DNA from: Peromyscus leucopus
Lineage: Eukaryota; Chordata; Mammalia; Rodentia; Cricetidae
NCBI RefSeq assembly: GCF_004664715.2
Contig: NC_051063.1
Span: 147,771,165 to 147,835,164 of the forward strand
Direction: 5' to 3'
Length of the DNA stretch: 64,000 nucleotides
Below are positions 9,929-20,457 of the stretch, one piece after another (the first letter of the stretch is position 1; each line of letters opens with the position of its first letter). Both the position numbers and the translations under genes were made by a program. The notes under the pieces were generated by a model. That model did not search any database. It was given only the letters and a program-made list of their open reading frames with translations, and was not told the origin of the DNA.

Positions 9929-10440
9929 TGTACTGTCGTGTGGGGGTCCCCTTTTTCCTCATGGCCAGTTGGCCACCAATTCTCGAGGACAAGGGGCTGA
10001 AGCGATGACAGAGAGCTTTGTATGGCCTGTGAGCACGTGAGGACAGCTTTCCAGGAGAGAGCCTCAGCGAGACAGCTCAGCTTTACTCCCGAGTACAGGG
10101 AATATATAGGATTGGGAATGGTAGCCGGGGAATCACCTCATTTGCATTAAACAGCATGGGCCTATCATAATGCTCCTAGTGCAATGTATAATTACCATAT
10201 GGGCAGCAGGGGAAAGCTGCAGGGGACTGTGTCCAGGGTCACACTAGAAGTCAGGCATCCGGGCCTAGAGACAGTCTCCAAATAAGGTCAGGTAGAGAAC
10301 AGGGTGCCTTCCACCAGGGGGGAGTGTCCATGTTGCTTGGTAGACTGCAACCTCTGATCAGCAGGGCCTCCCAGCAATCCTCATTCATTAGCATTGCCTC
10401 GAGTTGATTATAACTGTCTGTTGCTAATGTTTTCAAATTA
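9929..10440 (-). mobile_element. Possible ERV LTR, antisense
   Basis: Read on the - strand this has LTR-like features: a TATATA-type block (from 'gaatatataggattg' on +), then a C/T-rich stretch, ending GGGGACCCCCACACGACA near 9934. I could not define a clean target-site duplication, so element and limits are tentative. Confidence 0.35.
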
Positions 10441-10452
10441 ATATCTTTACTT

Positions 10453-10697
10453 TTTAGATTTATTTATTTTATTTTTCATGTGTTAGTATTTTGTCTGCAT
10501 GTATGTATGTATGTATGTATGTATGTATGTATGTGTAGTGTATGCATGAGTGGTACCTGTAGAGGTCAGAAGGTTTGGGATTCTCTGGAACTGGAGTTAT
10601 GAACGGTTGTGAACCACCATGTGGAAGCTGGGAACCAAACCAGAGCCTCTGCAAGGGCAGCAAATGCTCTTCACTGCGGAGACATCTCTTCCACACC
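10453..10697 (-). mobile_element. B3-type SINE, antisense, with (ATGT)n
   Basis: Reads '(atgt)n' at 10499-10534, 'gtacctgtagaggtcagaag', 'ggaactggagttatg', 'gtgaaccaccatgtgg', 'aaccagagcctctgc' and 'gctcttcactgcggagac', the complete inverted B3 order. Confidence 0.85.
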
Positions 10698-10699
10698 TA

Positions 10700-11220
10700 A
10701 ATTAATATCTTATAGAGGGATTGGTGACTAACTTGGTAGTTAATTTTATTCTTATCTAACTGCTTCATTTTTACCATCTTCTTTGTTTATTTGGCCCGAT
10801 TCTTTGTGGTTACTAAGTCCTCTTATACTGGACATTGGAAAGGGATGAGGCCGAAGAGCTTGAGTTGTTTGTACGACGTGGGGTGTGGTCAGAAATGGCA
10901 GTGAGCAGAGCTCCTCCTTGGCACACATACTGAATGAAGGCCAGGGACTCCTGGACACATTTGGCCTCCAGGACGGGGAGTAGAAAGACATTCCAGCTGA
11001 GGGAAGGGTCTGGGAGGAACGGTAAACAGCGTCAAGGAGGTGTGTCGCATTGCTGTGCCTTTTGGAAGAGTGAGATGCGAGTTTCCTGGGGGACTTACGG
11101 AGCTTCACTGGCCCATGTCAGAAGTTTAGCAGACTGGATTTGGACAGCGGCCAACAGCGAGCCTGGGGTTTGCGACTTCAGGTGTGACATGATTGATAGG
11201 ACCAGGCTGGTGTTTACTTT
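10700..11220. other. Intron sequence, nothing recognised
   Basis: Short frames exist on both strands but none has matched splice sites or a protein-like composition. Confidence 0.45.
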
Positions 11221-11671
11221 TCCCTGATGGCCTCGGCCAGGAGATCACACACCAGGAACTAGAAGGAGATGGTAAACAGTTTACCGGGCTGGTGATAATG
11301 TCTGGGCCAGAGCCAGCTAGTCCCCAAATGAGGGCCTCTCTAGGAAGCTGACTGCATTGCCTTCAAGCCCAGGAGGGGGAGGATGCATGCTTCCTCCCTC
11401 CTGACAGCTGAGATAGTGGAGCCTGCAGCATAGATCACAGCCTTGCCTAACAGGCAGCTAGTCCAGCCAATGGGAGCCCGGAGCCAGGAGCCAGGAAGAG
11501 GGCCACATTTGGAAACAGGAAGTCAAAGGGAAAGATCCTGGAAGTTCTGCCTTGTAGGCACTTTGGCTATGCCCAAGAAGAAAATAGGGTTGCATAAGGA
11601 AATTAGAGGAGGGTGGAGAGAGAGACCCCACTCTACCCTACTCCCACACTCACTGCACTCTCTCACTCTGA

Positions 11672-11745
11672 AGTCCAGGCTGGCCTGGAATTCACTATGT
11701 AGACTCAAAGTCAAAGCAACCCCCCTGCCTCAGTCTTCCATGCAC
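11672..11745 (-). mobile_element. B1 SINE fragment, antisense
   Basis: 'gtccaggctggcctggaatt' and 'ccctgcctcagtcttcc' correspond to the middle of an inverted B1. Confidence 0.45.
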
Positions 11746-11756
11746 CAAACCCGGCA

Positions 11757-11822
11757 GGAAACTGAGATTTGGAGGGATTTAAACTGCTGCCCAAAGTCAC
11801 ACAGCTACTCCAGAACTCATGT
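11757..11822 (+). mobile_element. MIR fragment
   Basis: 'aaactgagatttgg', 'ctgcccaaagtcacacagct' and 'actccagaactc' match the MIR segment around the conserved TCACACAGCTA. Confidence 0.7.
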
Positions 11823-12174
11823 CAAGGATGGGGCCCTGCGGCCATTCCATCCTCACTTACTCCGTCTCACTTACTCCGTCTCTAATGACAGCGAGCTCAG
11901 CTGTCCCACCGTGGTTGAGTCGGGTATAGTACTCTTATTCAGACAGCACTCTTACTTTCATAACTAATGGAATTTAAAATTTGGGGAAGAACAGCTTTCT
12001 TGTAAGTTAATTCTTAATTTCTCCTTAATTTAAGGTAAGTTCTATAAGGTGCTTAGGCCTCCATTCCTGACTGTGCTTCCTTGTCAACAAAAACTGTTCC
12101 TGGAACTGGCCTCAGAGTCTGAGTTTCTCCTCTGAGACCTCCATAATACCAGGGTTGGAAAAGGGATACCTTAG

Positions 12175-12250
12175 GAAGGGAGGAGGGAGGGAAGAGGGGA
12201 GGAAGGAGGAGGGAGGGAGAAGGAGGGAGGAAGAAGGAGGGAGGAAGGTA
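12175..12250. repeat. GGA/GAAG polypurine tract
   Basis: About 75 bp of pure purine on the + strand built from GGAGG and GAAGG units. Confidence 0.9.
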
Positions 12251-13135
12251 TGGCGGAGGGGAAATTGATTTCAAGAGTGTCAAATGAGACTGGTTTTTTG
12301 TACTTACTCAAGAAATTATAGGCACCCTAAGTGTTATTGTGAGTGTCCAACAGAAAACTGAGCACATGCACAGCACTCCGCAGGACCCACAGTGAGGTGC
12401 TGCACACAGGATGCACAACAGCGATGAGGTGGAAAAGAGAAGCAGCGTTTCACCTGCACCCTGTGTACTCAGCCACTTCCCCTTCCCCTGGAGCTGACAT
12501 CTCTGGTATTACCTGGGTTGGCATGCTTTCTCATGGCCCACCAAAGAGAGGGGAGCTCACACTAAGCCCTCTGCCTTTTAGCCTCTGGTGTCTAATCCTC
12601 AGAGACCTGCTCAGAGCTCTTAAGTTAATGGTACTCCTGAGCAGAAGCCCACTTCAACTCAGACAAAATGCCTTGTTCTTGGGAGTCCGTGGGCGAGGTG
12701 GGTCCTGAGCTGATGACCACCAGATACACACCAGTCCCACTCATCTGGTTCCTAAATATTTGTGTTATGACCCTGGTGGAACTGAGGGGGTAGTTCCAGT
12801 CCTCTGGTTATATTTATGATTTTTTTGTTTTGCCTCATCATTGAACTTCTTATTTCACTGAACTGTCTCTGATAAGCATTGTACACCCTAGCCACTTGTA
12901 ATTATGGATATAAATTTCATGTCAAGCTTTAAGTGTTAGGCTTAGAGTTTGCAGAAAAGAGAAAGTTGTGTGACTTTCTAAGCAAGATGTCAGAAAACCT
13001 TGTGAAAAATCTTAAATTTCTTCACCCCAAAAAGCTGGTGTTATATTTACATTAATTTCCTCAAATACAGTCAAACCATGTAACTAGCAGACAAGAAATA
13101 AAAAGAAAAGCTAGGTTGTAGGGTTTTTTTTAATT
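12251..13135. other. Intron sequence, nothing recognised
   Basis: The first half is mixed composition with a short open frame (12343-12708) lacking splice sites; the second half is AT-rich. No named element recognised. Confidence 0.45.
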
Positions 13136-13139
13136 ATTT

Positions 13140-13565
13140 TCTTATTTGACTAAAGTTCTTTTTAAATTGAAGTTAAATTTATTTTTAATTGGGATTTAAA
13201 TTAAAATTGTACATATTTATGGAATTTCATCAGATGCTTAGTACACACATACATTATATAGTATTAAACTGTTAAATCTATATACACACATCTCCCCCCA
13301 AATTTATCATTTCTCTATGATAAAAACATTGACTATCATAGCCAGTCAGTGGTGGCCCAACACTCAGGAGGCAAAGGCAGATGGATCTCTGTGAGTTCAA
13401 GGCCAGCCTGGTCTACAGAGCAAGTTCTAGGACAGCCAGGGGTACACAGAGAAACCCTGCCTCAAAAACACAACAACAAAAAAACATTCAATATCCTTTC
13501 TTCTAGTTCTTTTGAAATATAAAGTACATTGTTTTGCTTGGTAGGGCATCTTAAATGTTTCCCAC
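13140..13565 (-). mobile_element. Old L1 (mammalian-wide) 3' segment, antisense, split by a B1
   Basis: 'attgtacatatttatgg', 'atttatcatttctctatg' and, beyond the B1, 'atcctttcttctagttc' with 'tgaaatataaag' follow the well-known inverted 3' region of old mammalian L1s. The B1 at 13339-13492 interrupts it. Confidence 0.7.
13339..13492 (+). mobile_element. B1 SINE inserted in old L1
   Basis: Complete B1 from 'gccagtcagtggtggccc' to 'cctgcctcaaaaacac'. The flanking 'aaaaacattgactatc' and 'aaaaacattcaatatc' are a decayed target-site duplication, and L1 sequence resumes on the far side. Confidence 0.85.
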
Positions 13566-13659
13566 TCCTAATTTCTTTTTACCAAAATAATTTTAAGTGG
13601 CCTCAGCTATAAAGGCATATAAAATAAGTATACATATACTATTTCAATGGCAATTGTAC

Positions 13660-14093
13660 TTGCTGATTTTGTGTCAATTTGACATAAGCTAGAGTCACCA
13701 GAAAAGAAGTAACCTCAGTTGAGGAAATGCTCCCATGAGTTCCAGCTGTGAGGCATTTTGTAAATTAGTGATCAATGGTCGAGGGCCCAGACCATTGTGG
13801 GTGATGCCATCCCTGGGCTGGTGGTCCCGGGTTTTATTAAAAAACAGGCTGAGCAAGCCATAAGAAGCAAGCCAGTAAGCAGCACCCCTCCATGGCCTCT
13901 GCATCAGCTCCTGCCTCCAGGGTCCTGCCCTGTTTGAGTTCCTGTCCTGACTTCCTTTGGTGATGAACAGCATTGTTGAAGTGTAAGCAGAATAAACATG
14001 CTTTTTAGTCATGGTGTTTGGTTGCAGCAATATAAATCCTAAGACAATAATAAATTTTGTTGCAGCAATATAAACCCTAAGACAATAATAAAT
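13660..14093 (+). mobile_element. MaLR-type LTR with partial 3' duplication
   Basis: Runs from 'tgctgattttgtgtcaat' through 'gctagagtcacc', 'ccattgtgggtgatgcc', 'gagcaagccataagaagc', 'ctgcatcagctcctgcc', 'gtgaagcagaataaac'-like poly(A) sequence (AATAAA at 13991-13996) to CCTAAGACA. The last 35 bp are repeated at 14059-14093. Confidence 0.75.
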
Positions 14094-14428
14094 CATGTAA
14101 AAATTATTTTTAAACAATTACTTAGTATACATATAATCTTGTTATTCATTAGACTGAAGCCAGTTTACATACTAGTAAGAGGGATATGCTTGTTTATTTT
14201 ATCAGTCTTGTCTGAAAATTCATACTGCATGACACAGCAACTTCACCACGTTTCAGAGCTGTCAGCGTCTTGATTTGATAATCAGGCATCAATCCTGAGA
14301 GTATTACTATGCATAAATATGGAATATAAAATGATACAAGTATGTTTAGGGCCATTTCAGAAATTGTTGCAAATTCTGTCTTAATCCCAAGCCAAAATTC
14401 ATTTAAGTCAGCAACTTAAAGAACAATA

Positions 14429-14581
14429 TTTATTTGTTTGTTTCGAGACAGGATCTCTCTACATAGGCCTGGTTGTCCTGGAACTCACTATATAGCCCAG
14501 GCTGGCCTAGAACTCACCAAGATCTGCCTGCTTCTGCCTCCTGAGTGCTGAGATTAAAGGCGTGTGCCATCATACCTGCTC
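14429..14581 (-). mobile_element. B1 SINE, antisense
   Basis: 'tttcgagacaggatctctc', 'tcctggaactcactat', 'caggctggcctagaactc', 'gcctcctgagtgctgagatt'; tail-side T-rich block at 14429. Confidence 0.9.
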
Positions 14582-15059
14582 GTACAGTAATTTTTAAAAC
14601 CAAACATTCTAACACCATACAATCCAAAGATATGCTAACTTGATGTTTACACCTTAAATATGGACAGTAAGAAAATGCTGTCTTTGGTTTCTGCAATGAG
14701 GACGTTTCTGTAATGAAAACATATCTCTAGTAAGATGTGCAATGAATAGTGTGTCCTGAACCTGAGCTGGTGTGCCAGCAGCACACTAGCACACAACAGT
14801 GTTCCTTCACCTCGTGGCATGGTTGTCAAAGCGTGTAGCTGTGTGTTCAGAAGCAACACTGTAGTGAAGTCACGATACAATGCAGGCGAGCACTGCCTGA
14901 GACATTACATTTTGATTTTGAATTCAGTTTGGACTCTTGCCTAAATAGAAACTCTTTATTGTTGTCAAATTTTCCGTGACCCTCACATTCAGTTATATGA
15001 CCTCATGTGGGTTTTGATGCACAATTTAAGGAGCTGTGATCTGTAGTCACCCACTGCAC

Positions 15060-15330
15060 ACAACTGGCCATTCTTTATACTAGAATATTTTCTCAGTTGC
15101 TGTTGAGTTTTTGGGGTTCCTCATCGACTCTGGCTCTTTTCCCCCTTCTGTAGGCTGCCCCTTCGCTGTTGGCTGTTTCCTTTCCTGTACACAAGTTGTT
15201 TAGTTTGATAGAATCCCATTTGCTTATTTTTGTTTGGTTGGTTTCCTGTGCTTTGAGGCCTTGTCCAAGAAAGTCCTTGCCCATCCCAGTGTCCTGAAAT
15301 GTTTCCCTGTGAGTAAAGCTCCTCATTGTT
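15060..15330 (-). mobile_element. Old L1 ORF2 fragment, antisense
   Basis: 'ccccttctgtaggctgcc', 'ggctgtttcctttcctgt', 'gtttagtttgatagaatccc' and 'tccaagaaagtccttgccc' follow a familiar inverted stretch of mammalian L1 ORF2. Decayed; open frames here are not genes. Confidence 0.65.
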
Positions 15331-16088
15331 CTGGGAAGGACTTTGACCACAGAGAAGACAATGGAGCTGTACGTGTGCTTCTCTACATGTTGAGAATCCT
15401 GAACATAACGTCATCGAATTTGTTCTTTGGGAACTGAACTGGAAAGAGGACTTACTGGAAATTCAGCAAAAATTGAAACGTTTATTAAAACGGAATTAAT
15501 GATAATCTGAGTAAAACAGTAAAGAATGCCCTCCATGAATAGTGTTTCTGCGAATTCTGACATGCTTAGAAAGTGGGGGAGCTGAACCAGGAAGAAAGGC
15601 TTGTAGAACCACTGTCCAGGGCACAGCTGGGGTGTCTGGCTTCAGGGGGACCCAGGGACAGAGTGGTGGGAGATCTGGAGCACTTTGGAGTTAGTTTACG
15701 TGATGTCCTGAGGGTGGCTCTTCACCCTCTCTGTCTGTGACAGTAGCTGACAGAGGTGCTGCTTTCTTACTTCCTAAAGCAGCCTGTGGGTGCCGGGCCA
15801 GAGAAATGTGGCTCCCTCCGAGGGATCTACCAAGTCTCTTGACCCAAAATGTTTCCACAGACCTCCCGGCAGCACATCTGTGTCTCTGTCAGAGTCACCG
15901 ACAGCAGGCACAGTGAATTCTGTAGCAGACAAGTATGCCCCAGTACAAATAGAAGTAACCTAGGTATCCCAGGATTATCAAGTCCTCCAGGAAAGAGAAG
16001 ACATTGGATGGATGGTGATTTGGAGAAAATGCAAAAAAGGCATTGCGATAATTAGGTCTAGATACTTTCAAAGTTTAAAACTTGCTCA

Positions 16089-16248
16089 TCTAGCGCACGC
16101 CTTGAATCCCAGCACTTGGGAGGCAGAGGCAGGCAGATTTCTGTGAGTTCGAGACCAGCCTGGTCCACAAAGTGAGTTCTATCATAGACAGGGCTGTTAC
16201 ACAGGGAAACCCTGTCTCAAAAGCAAGCAAACAAACAAACAAACAAAC
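16089..16248 (+). mobile_element. B1 SINE
   Basis: 'gcgcacgccttgaatccc', 'gtgagttcgagaccagcct', 'ggaaaccctgtctcaaaag', then a CAAA tail. Confidence 0.9.
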
Positions 16249-16823
16249 TTGCTCATCAATAGAAAAGAGAATGGCCAAACAAATTGACAACAGATACTGA
16301 AGGAGTGAGCTAAAGAGACCAGAGGAAGGGCCTAGCAGTTGGGAAACCTGCCAGCTTCTCTGAGTGGGTAGAGATCAGGGTGTGGAAGCACTAAGAAGGG
16401 GGTGAGGAGGTGGAAAGGCTCTTGTTGCAGAGGAGGGTGTGGAATACTGGTGAGCCTGCGGTTGGTAGAAGAGGTGAGTTTATTTACGGTCGGCCCTTAA
16501 AACACTGGGTTCCATATTCACAGGCTCTACCTCTGTGGGCAAAAATAGGCTAATACTTTCTTTGCAATTATTCCTCAAAGAGCACAGCATTACTATTCCT
16601 TGCATGACATTTGCATTGTATCAGTATCATAAGTAATCTAGAATGACTTCAAATACATGGACAGTGCACATAAATTGTGTGCAAATATTTCACTATTTTC
16701 TATAAGGGAAGTGAGTGTCTGCAGAGTTTATTGTCTACAGGGAATCCAGCTCCCTGTGTGTGCCTATGTGAATATGTTCATGCACGTGTGTTTGCAGTTA
16801 ACTAGCTAATGTTAAGAGTCGCC

Positions 16824-17186
16824 TGTAGGTGGAGTTTTTCCATCTAGACTGCTGATCAACTCTATCCTGCTACCTGCTCCCCAAATAACCACACAGAGAC
16901 TTATTATTAATTAATTATAAATGCTCAGCCAATAGCTTAGGCTTGTCTCCAACCAGCTCTTACGATTTAAATTAACCTGTGTGCTGCCCTGAGGCTCGTT
17001 TACCTCATCTATGAACTTCCCATGTTCCTTCTTCTGCATCTGGCTCTCTACTCCCCCAACTCCACCCTTCTTCTTCCCAGCATTCTCTCTGCCCCTAAAA
17101 TCCTGCCTAGCTATTGGCCAATCAGCTTTTTATTAACAATGAGAGCAATACATCTCTACAGTGTACAGAAGGATTATTCCACAGCA
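16824..17186 (-). mobile_element. Solo ERV LTR, antisense
   Basis: About 363 bp, TG...CA on the - strand. On + it runs 'tgtaggtggag', 'gctccccaaataacc', 'ccaatagcttaggcttg', 'ctgcctagctattggcc' and 'ggattattccacagca'. An AATAAG poly(A)-like signal (-) lies at 16900-16905. The flanks GTCGCC and GTCATC could be a decayed 6 bp target duplication. It shares the 'CCCCAA.TAA.CCACACAGAG' and 'CCTGCCTAGCTATTG' blocks with the LTR at 30960-31503, so the two are related. Confidence 0.6.
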
Positions 17187-17329
17187 GTCATCCTAATGTA
17201 ACTTTAAACTCTTATTACTTGGAAACAGAATGAAGTCCCAAGGGAGGTGGAGTCAGAGGAAACCTAATGATACTATTTAAGCAGAAAAATAAAGAAGAAA
17301 ATATTTACAGGAAAACCCATAAGACAAGA

Positions 17330-17790
17330 TGGCAGGAATGCATCTCAATAGATCAGTACCCACAGTAAGTTCCGATGGACTCATATCATCTCAGAAGACA
17401 TGTTCTCTCTGATTGGGTAAAAAAGAAACATACTCTACTTCATGCCAAGAGTTACAGATACAACATAAGAGAAAAGACTGAAAATATAGGCACGGGGCTG
17501 GGGAGATGGCTCAGGGGTTAAGAGCACTGGCTGCTCTTCCAGAGGTCCTGAGTTCAATTCCCAGGAACCACATGGTGGCTCACAACCATCTGTAATGCAA
17601 TCTGGTGCCCTCTTCTGGCCTGCAGAGATATATGCAGGCAGAATACTGCATACATAATAAACAAATCTTTAAATAAATAAATAAGTAAATAAATCTCTAA
17701 AAAAACGAAAAAGAAAATATAGGCACACAAAAAAGATAAACTAGAAGAAGGTAAAGATTAAAACATGGATGGGGGAAATTGCCATAAAAA
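17330..17790 (+). mobile_element. Old L1 ORF2 relic interrupted by a B2
   Basis: 'gattgggtaaaaaagaaac', 'acttcatgccaagagttac' and 'gactgaaaatataggcac' resemble L1 ORF2. The B2 at 17494 sits inside, flanked by a perfect duplication. Confidence 0.45.
17494..17712 (+). mobile_element. B2-family SINE with perfect 14 bp target-site duplication
   Basis: 'ggggctggggagatggctc', 'agcactggctgctcttcc', 'ccacatggtggctcacaacc', 'gccctcttctggcctgc', then AATAAA-rich tail. GAAAATATAGGCAC occurs at 17480-17493 and 17713-17726. Confidence 0.92.
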
Positions 17791-18033
17791 TATCCTTAAA
17801 GTAAACGTTGCCATTGGCATAGAGACTTTATATAGATCAAATACCTAAGATCTGAGTCACAGACAATAAGGCAATAAAAGTACTTGAAATATGTAAAGCA
17901 AAAACTAGCAGTTACCTAGAAAAGGCCATATTCGTGCTGGGAAACTTTGCAACAGTTCTGTTTGCAGAAGTCAGTAGTTCAGCAATACAAAATCACGAGG
18001 ACCATAGAGAGATTGGGCTTTAAGCCAATGAAG

Positions 18034-18298
18034 TAAGAGAGCGGCTGGGCAGGCAGCTCAGGTTCTCAGCGGGCACTGCCCTGCAGCACCGATGGACGTG
18101 CCCGTTCAGAAGGCATGGTGGTAAGAGAGCGGCTGGGCAGGCAGCTCAGGTTCTCAGCGGGCACTGTCCTGCAGTCACCGATGGACGTGCCCGTTCGGAA
18201 GACATGGTGGTAAGAGAGCGGCTGGGCGGGCAGCTGAGGTTCTCAGTGGGCACTGCCCTGCAGCACCGATGGACGTGCCCATTCGGAAGGTACGGTAG
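18034..18298 (+). repeat. Three tandem copies of an 88 bp unit
   Basis: Units start at 18034, 18122 and 18211, each with 'taagagagcggctgggc', 'ggcagctcaggttctcag' (or 'gctgagg'), 'ctgcagcaccgatgg' and 'acgtgcccgttc'. Copies differ by only a few bases. The unit head resembles the start of a B3/B4 SINE, so the array may be an amplified SINE fragment. Confidence 0.9.
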
Positions 18299-18419
18299 CA
18301 ATGTCTGGTAACTTGCAGAAAACTCCCATCCTACACCTGCATTCCGCTCCCAGGACTCCTTCTTCAGTAAAGAATGCATGTGCATGCAGATGTCAAAGGG
18401 GGCCGTTTTCTTATGGTGT

Positions 18420-18636
18420 GATAGGAAGCATTTGGAAACTGAATTCCCATCAACAGGGGAGTGGTTTAATAAAATATGTTATTCCATAGATGAAATACTA
18501 TTTAGTTGTTAAGATGAGAGAAATAGTTTTGTATGGGTTATTATGGGAATAGTTTCATGGTCTGTTAAATGAAAAAATATGGTACAGAAAAATACAATTT
18601 GGTCACCTTATTAATACATTTTAAAAAGAAATAACA
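18420..18636 (+). mobile_element. Old L1/HAL1-like relic
   Basis: 'cccatcaacaggggagtgg', 'tccatagatgaaatact' and 'gttaaatgaaaaaata' follow the 'fit-in' 3' ORF2 segment of old L1-type elements. Confidence 0.5.
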
Positions 18637-18790
18637 CACAGCTGGGCATGGTGGCACACGCCTTTAATCCAAGCACATGGGAGGCAGAGGCAGGCAGACT
18701 TCTTAGTTCAAAGCCAGCTGGTCTACAGAGTGAGTTCCAGGATAGTCAGGGTTGTTAACACAGAGAAACCCTGTCTTGTAAAACGGGGAG
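18637..18790 (+). mobile_element. B1 SINE
   Basis: 'agctgggcatggtggcac', 'gtctacagagtgagttcc' and 'gagaaaccctgtcttg'; a G/A-rich simple stretch follows to about 18850. Confidence 0.9.
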
Positions 18791-18933
18791 GGTGGGGGAA
18801 GGGAGAGGGAGAGAGAAGGAGTTGGGAGAAGAAAAGAAAAGAAAAAAGAATACACAAAACCAGTAACATGCACACTTGCTTGGGAGGTTGTGTAAAGAAC
18901 TAGCGATCATGCTTTAGAAGAGGGATGGAGGGA

Positions 18934-19091
18934 GCCGGGCAGTGGTGCCACACGCCTTTAATCCCAGCACTCGGGAGGCAGAGGCAGGCGGATCTCTGGG
19001 AGTTCGAGGCCAGCCTGGGCTACCAAGTGAGTTCCAGGGAAGGCGCAAAGCTACACAGAGAAACCCTGTCTCGAAAAACCAAAAAAAAAGA
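18934..19091 (+). mobile_element. Young B1 (variant right half) with perfect 15 bp target-site duplication
   Basis: Carries 'ggctaccaagtgagttcc' and 'gaaggcgcaaagctac'. AGAAGAGGGATGGAG occurs at 18916-18930 and again at 19092-19106. Confidence 0.95.
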
Positions 19092-19274
19092 AGAAGAGGG
19101 ATGGAGGTTTGAGATGAGGGGAGAAGGACAGCTTCCACTTTCCATTTTCACACAGTTCTGTGCTCTTCAAATATCTAAATATGTGCATTCCCTTCATTCT
19201 AAAGTACAGGTGTCCTTAGACTGCCTTCTGATAATCACTGTCTTACTAATAAAGAAAGCAGATGTATTTTGATA

Positions 19275-19385
19275 GTAGCATCACACAGAGTGGTGCATGC
19301 CTGTGATACCAGCCCTAGGTGAAGACACTCGGGGCAGGAGGAGGCTGACTTCTCAGCCAGCCTAAGCTATGGAGCAAATTAAAAC
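19275..19385 (+). mobile_element. Very diverged B1/B4-type SINE
   Basis: 'gagtggtgcatgcctgtga', 'accagccctagg' and 'gcctaagctatggagcaa' follow the SINE order weakly. Confidence 0.45.
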
Positions 19386-19560
19386 TATTTAAATATTTGC
19401 TAACGCTCCAGCCTGTGTGTCTTTCTAAAAAGTGACGCATTGAGGACATCCCCTTTCTGACAGCATTGCAGGTCTCAAAACTTAAGTATGTCACAAAGGT
19501 TAGTATGTGAGTTTGGTCTGTATTACAGTAGGAGATGCCAGCATAAAATAAGGAAAGCAA

Positions 19561-19724
19561 TCCGGGTGGTGGTGGTGCACACCTTTAATCCCAGCACTTG
19601 GGAGGCAGAGGCAGGTGGATCTCTTGAGTTCCAGGCCAGCCTGGTCTACAGAGTAAGATCCAGGACAGCTGGGGCTACATAGAGAAACCCTGTCTCAGGA
19701 AAAAAAAAAAAAAAAAAAAAAAAA
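19561..19724 (+). mobile_element. B1 SINE with A25 tail
   Basis: 'ccgggtggtggtggtgcac', 'cctggtctacagagtaag', 'agaaaccctgtctcagg', then 25 A. Confidence 0.93.
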
Positions 19725-20114
19725 GGACATCGGCTTCCACAACTCATAGCCCTCTTGCTGTATCTCCCTTATTGTCTCTGTCTGGCACCGGGGGACCCTG
19801 TCCCCGCAGGTTGGGCACCTTCTCTAGCCAGGTTGCTCATGCTGCTACCAGCAGCGACTCAGAACCAGTACCCGGCAGTCCTGCGTCTTCACATATGAGC
19901 ACAGGTCCCAGGGTGCATTCTATGGACGCTTAGGTTTTGGTTTTGGGGTTTTTGTTGTTGTTAGTGGTGGTGGTGGTGGTTTTTTAAATCTCTGTTTTGC
20001 TAACCCCACGATCATACTGAATTCAGTATTGACTCTCGCGTTTAAACATTTAAGGTATGTTTAAATAAGTCTCGTCCGTGCCTAACAAAAGCCTGCCAAG
20101 CGTTGTCTGTGACG

Positions 20115-20168
20115 GCTGACTCGTCTCATGTGTGCCAGGCACTGGACTAAGTGCTCCATAAATCACTG
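20115..20168 (-). mobile_element. MIR 3' fragment, antisense
   Basis: 'tgtgccaggcactggac' followed by 'taagtgctccataaat' is the inverse of the MIR 3' portion. Confidence 0.6.
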
Positions 20169-20457
20169 CCCGGAGGAAAGCAGATGCCTTCGAGTTCCCC
20201 AGGAAACAGCAGCCTGCTCTGAACTGTTTCTTTGATGGTCGTAGAGCTGGCTTTTCTTGAATCTTAATTCTGAAATATTTGAACTCTGTCAAGAAAATTT
20301 CTCAACTCGTCAGCTGCCAAGAAAGGTTCAGAAATAGTATTTGATAGAATGTGTGTCTTGGGGTGGGGGGAGTGTCTGGCGTTTCCATAACAACCTGTGA
20401 GTAGAAATGTGCTCACCTGTAAACCTGTCTCTTTAAGCAAACCCCCCTTTCTTGCAG

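Larger units (their letters stand above)
2828..20457 (+). other. Intron 1 of the unidentified gene (17,630 bp)
   Basis: GT at 2828-2829 and AG at 20456-20457 bound the intron; phase 2. Its repeats are listed separately. The remaining stretches over 300 bp in which I see no gene, exon or recognisable element are about 3160-3890, 5305-5799, 5945-6750, 7200-8040, 11220-11670, 11850-12170, 14590-15055, 15335-16085, 16250-16820 and 19730-20100. They look like ordinary AT-rich single-copy intron DNA. Confidence 0.75.
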
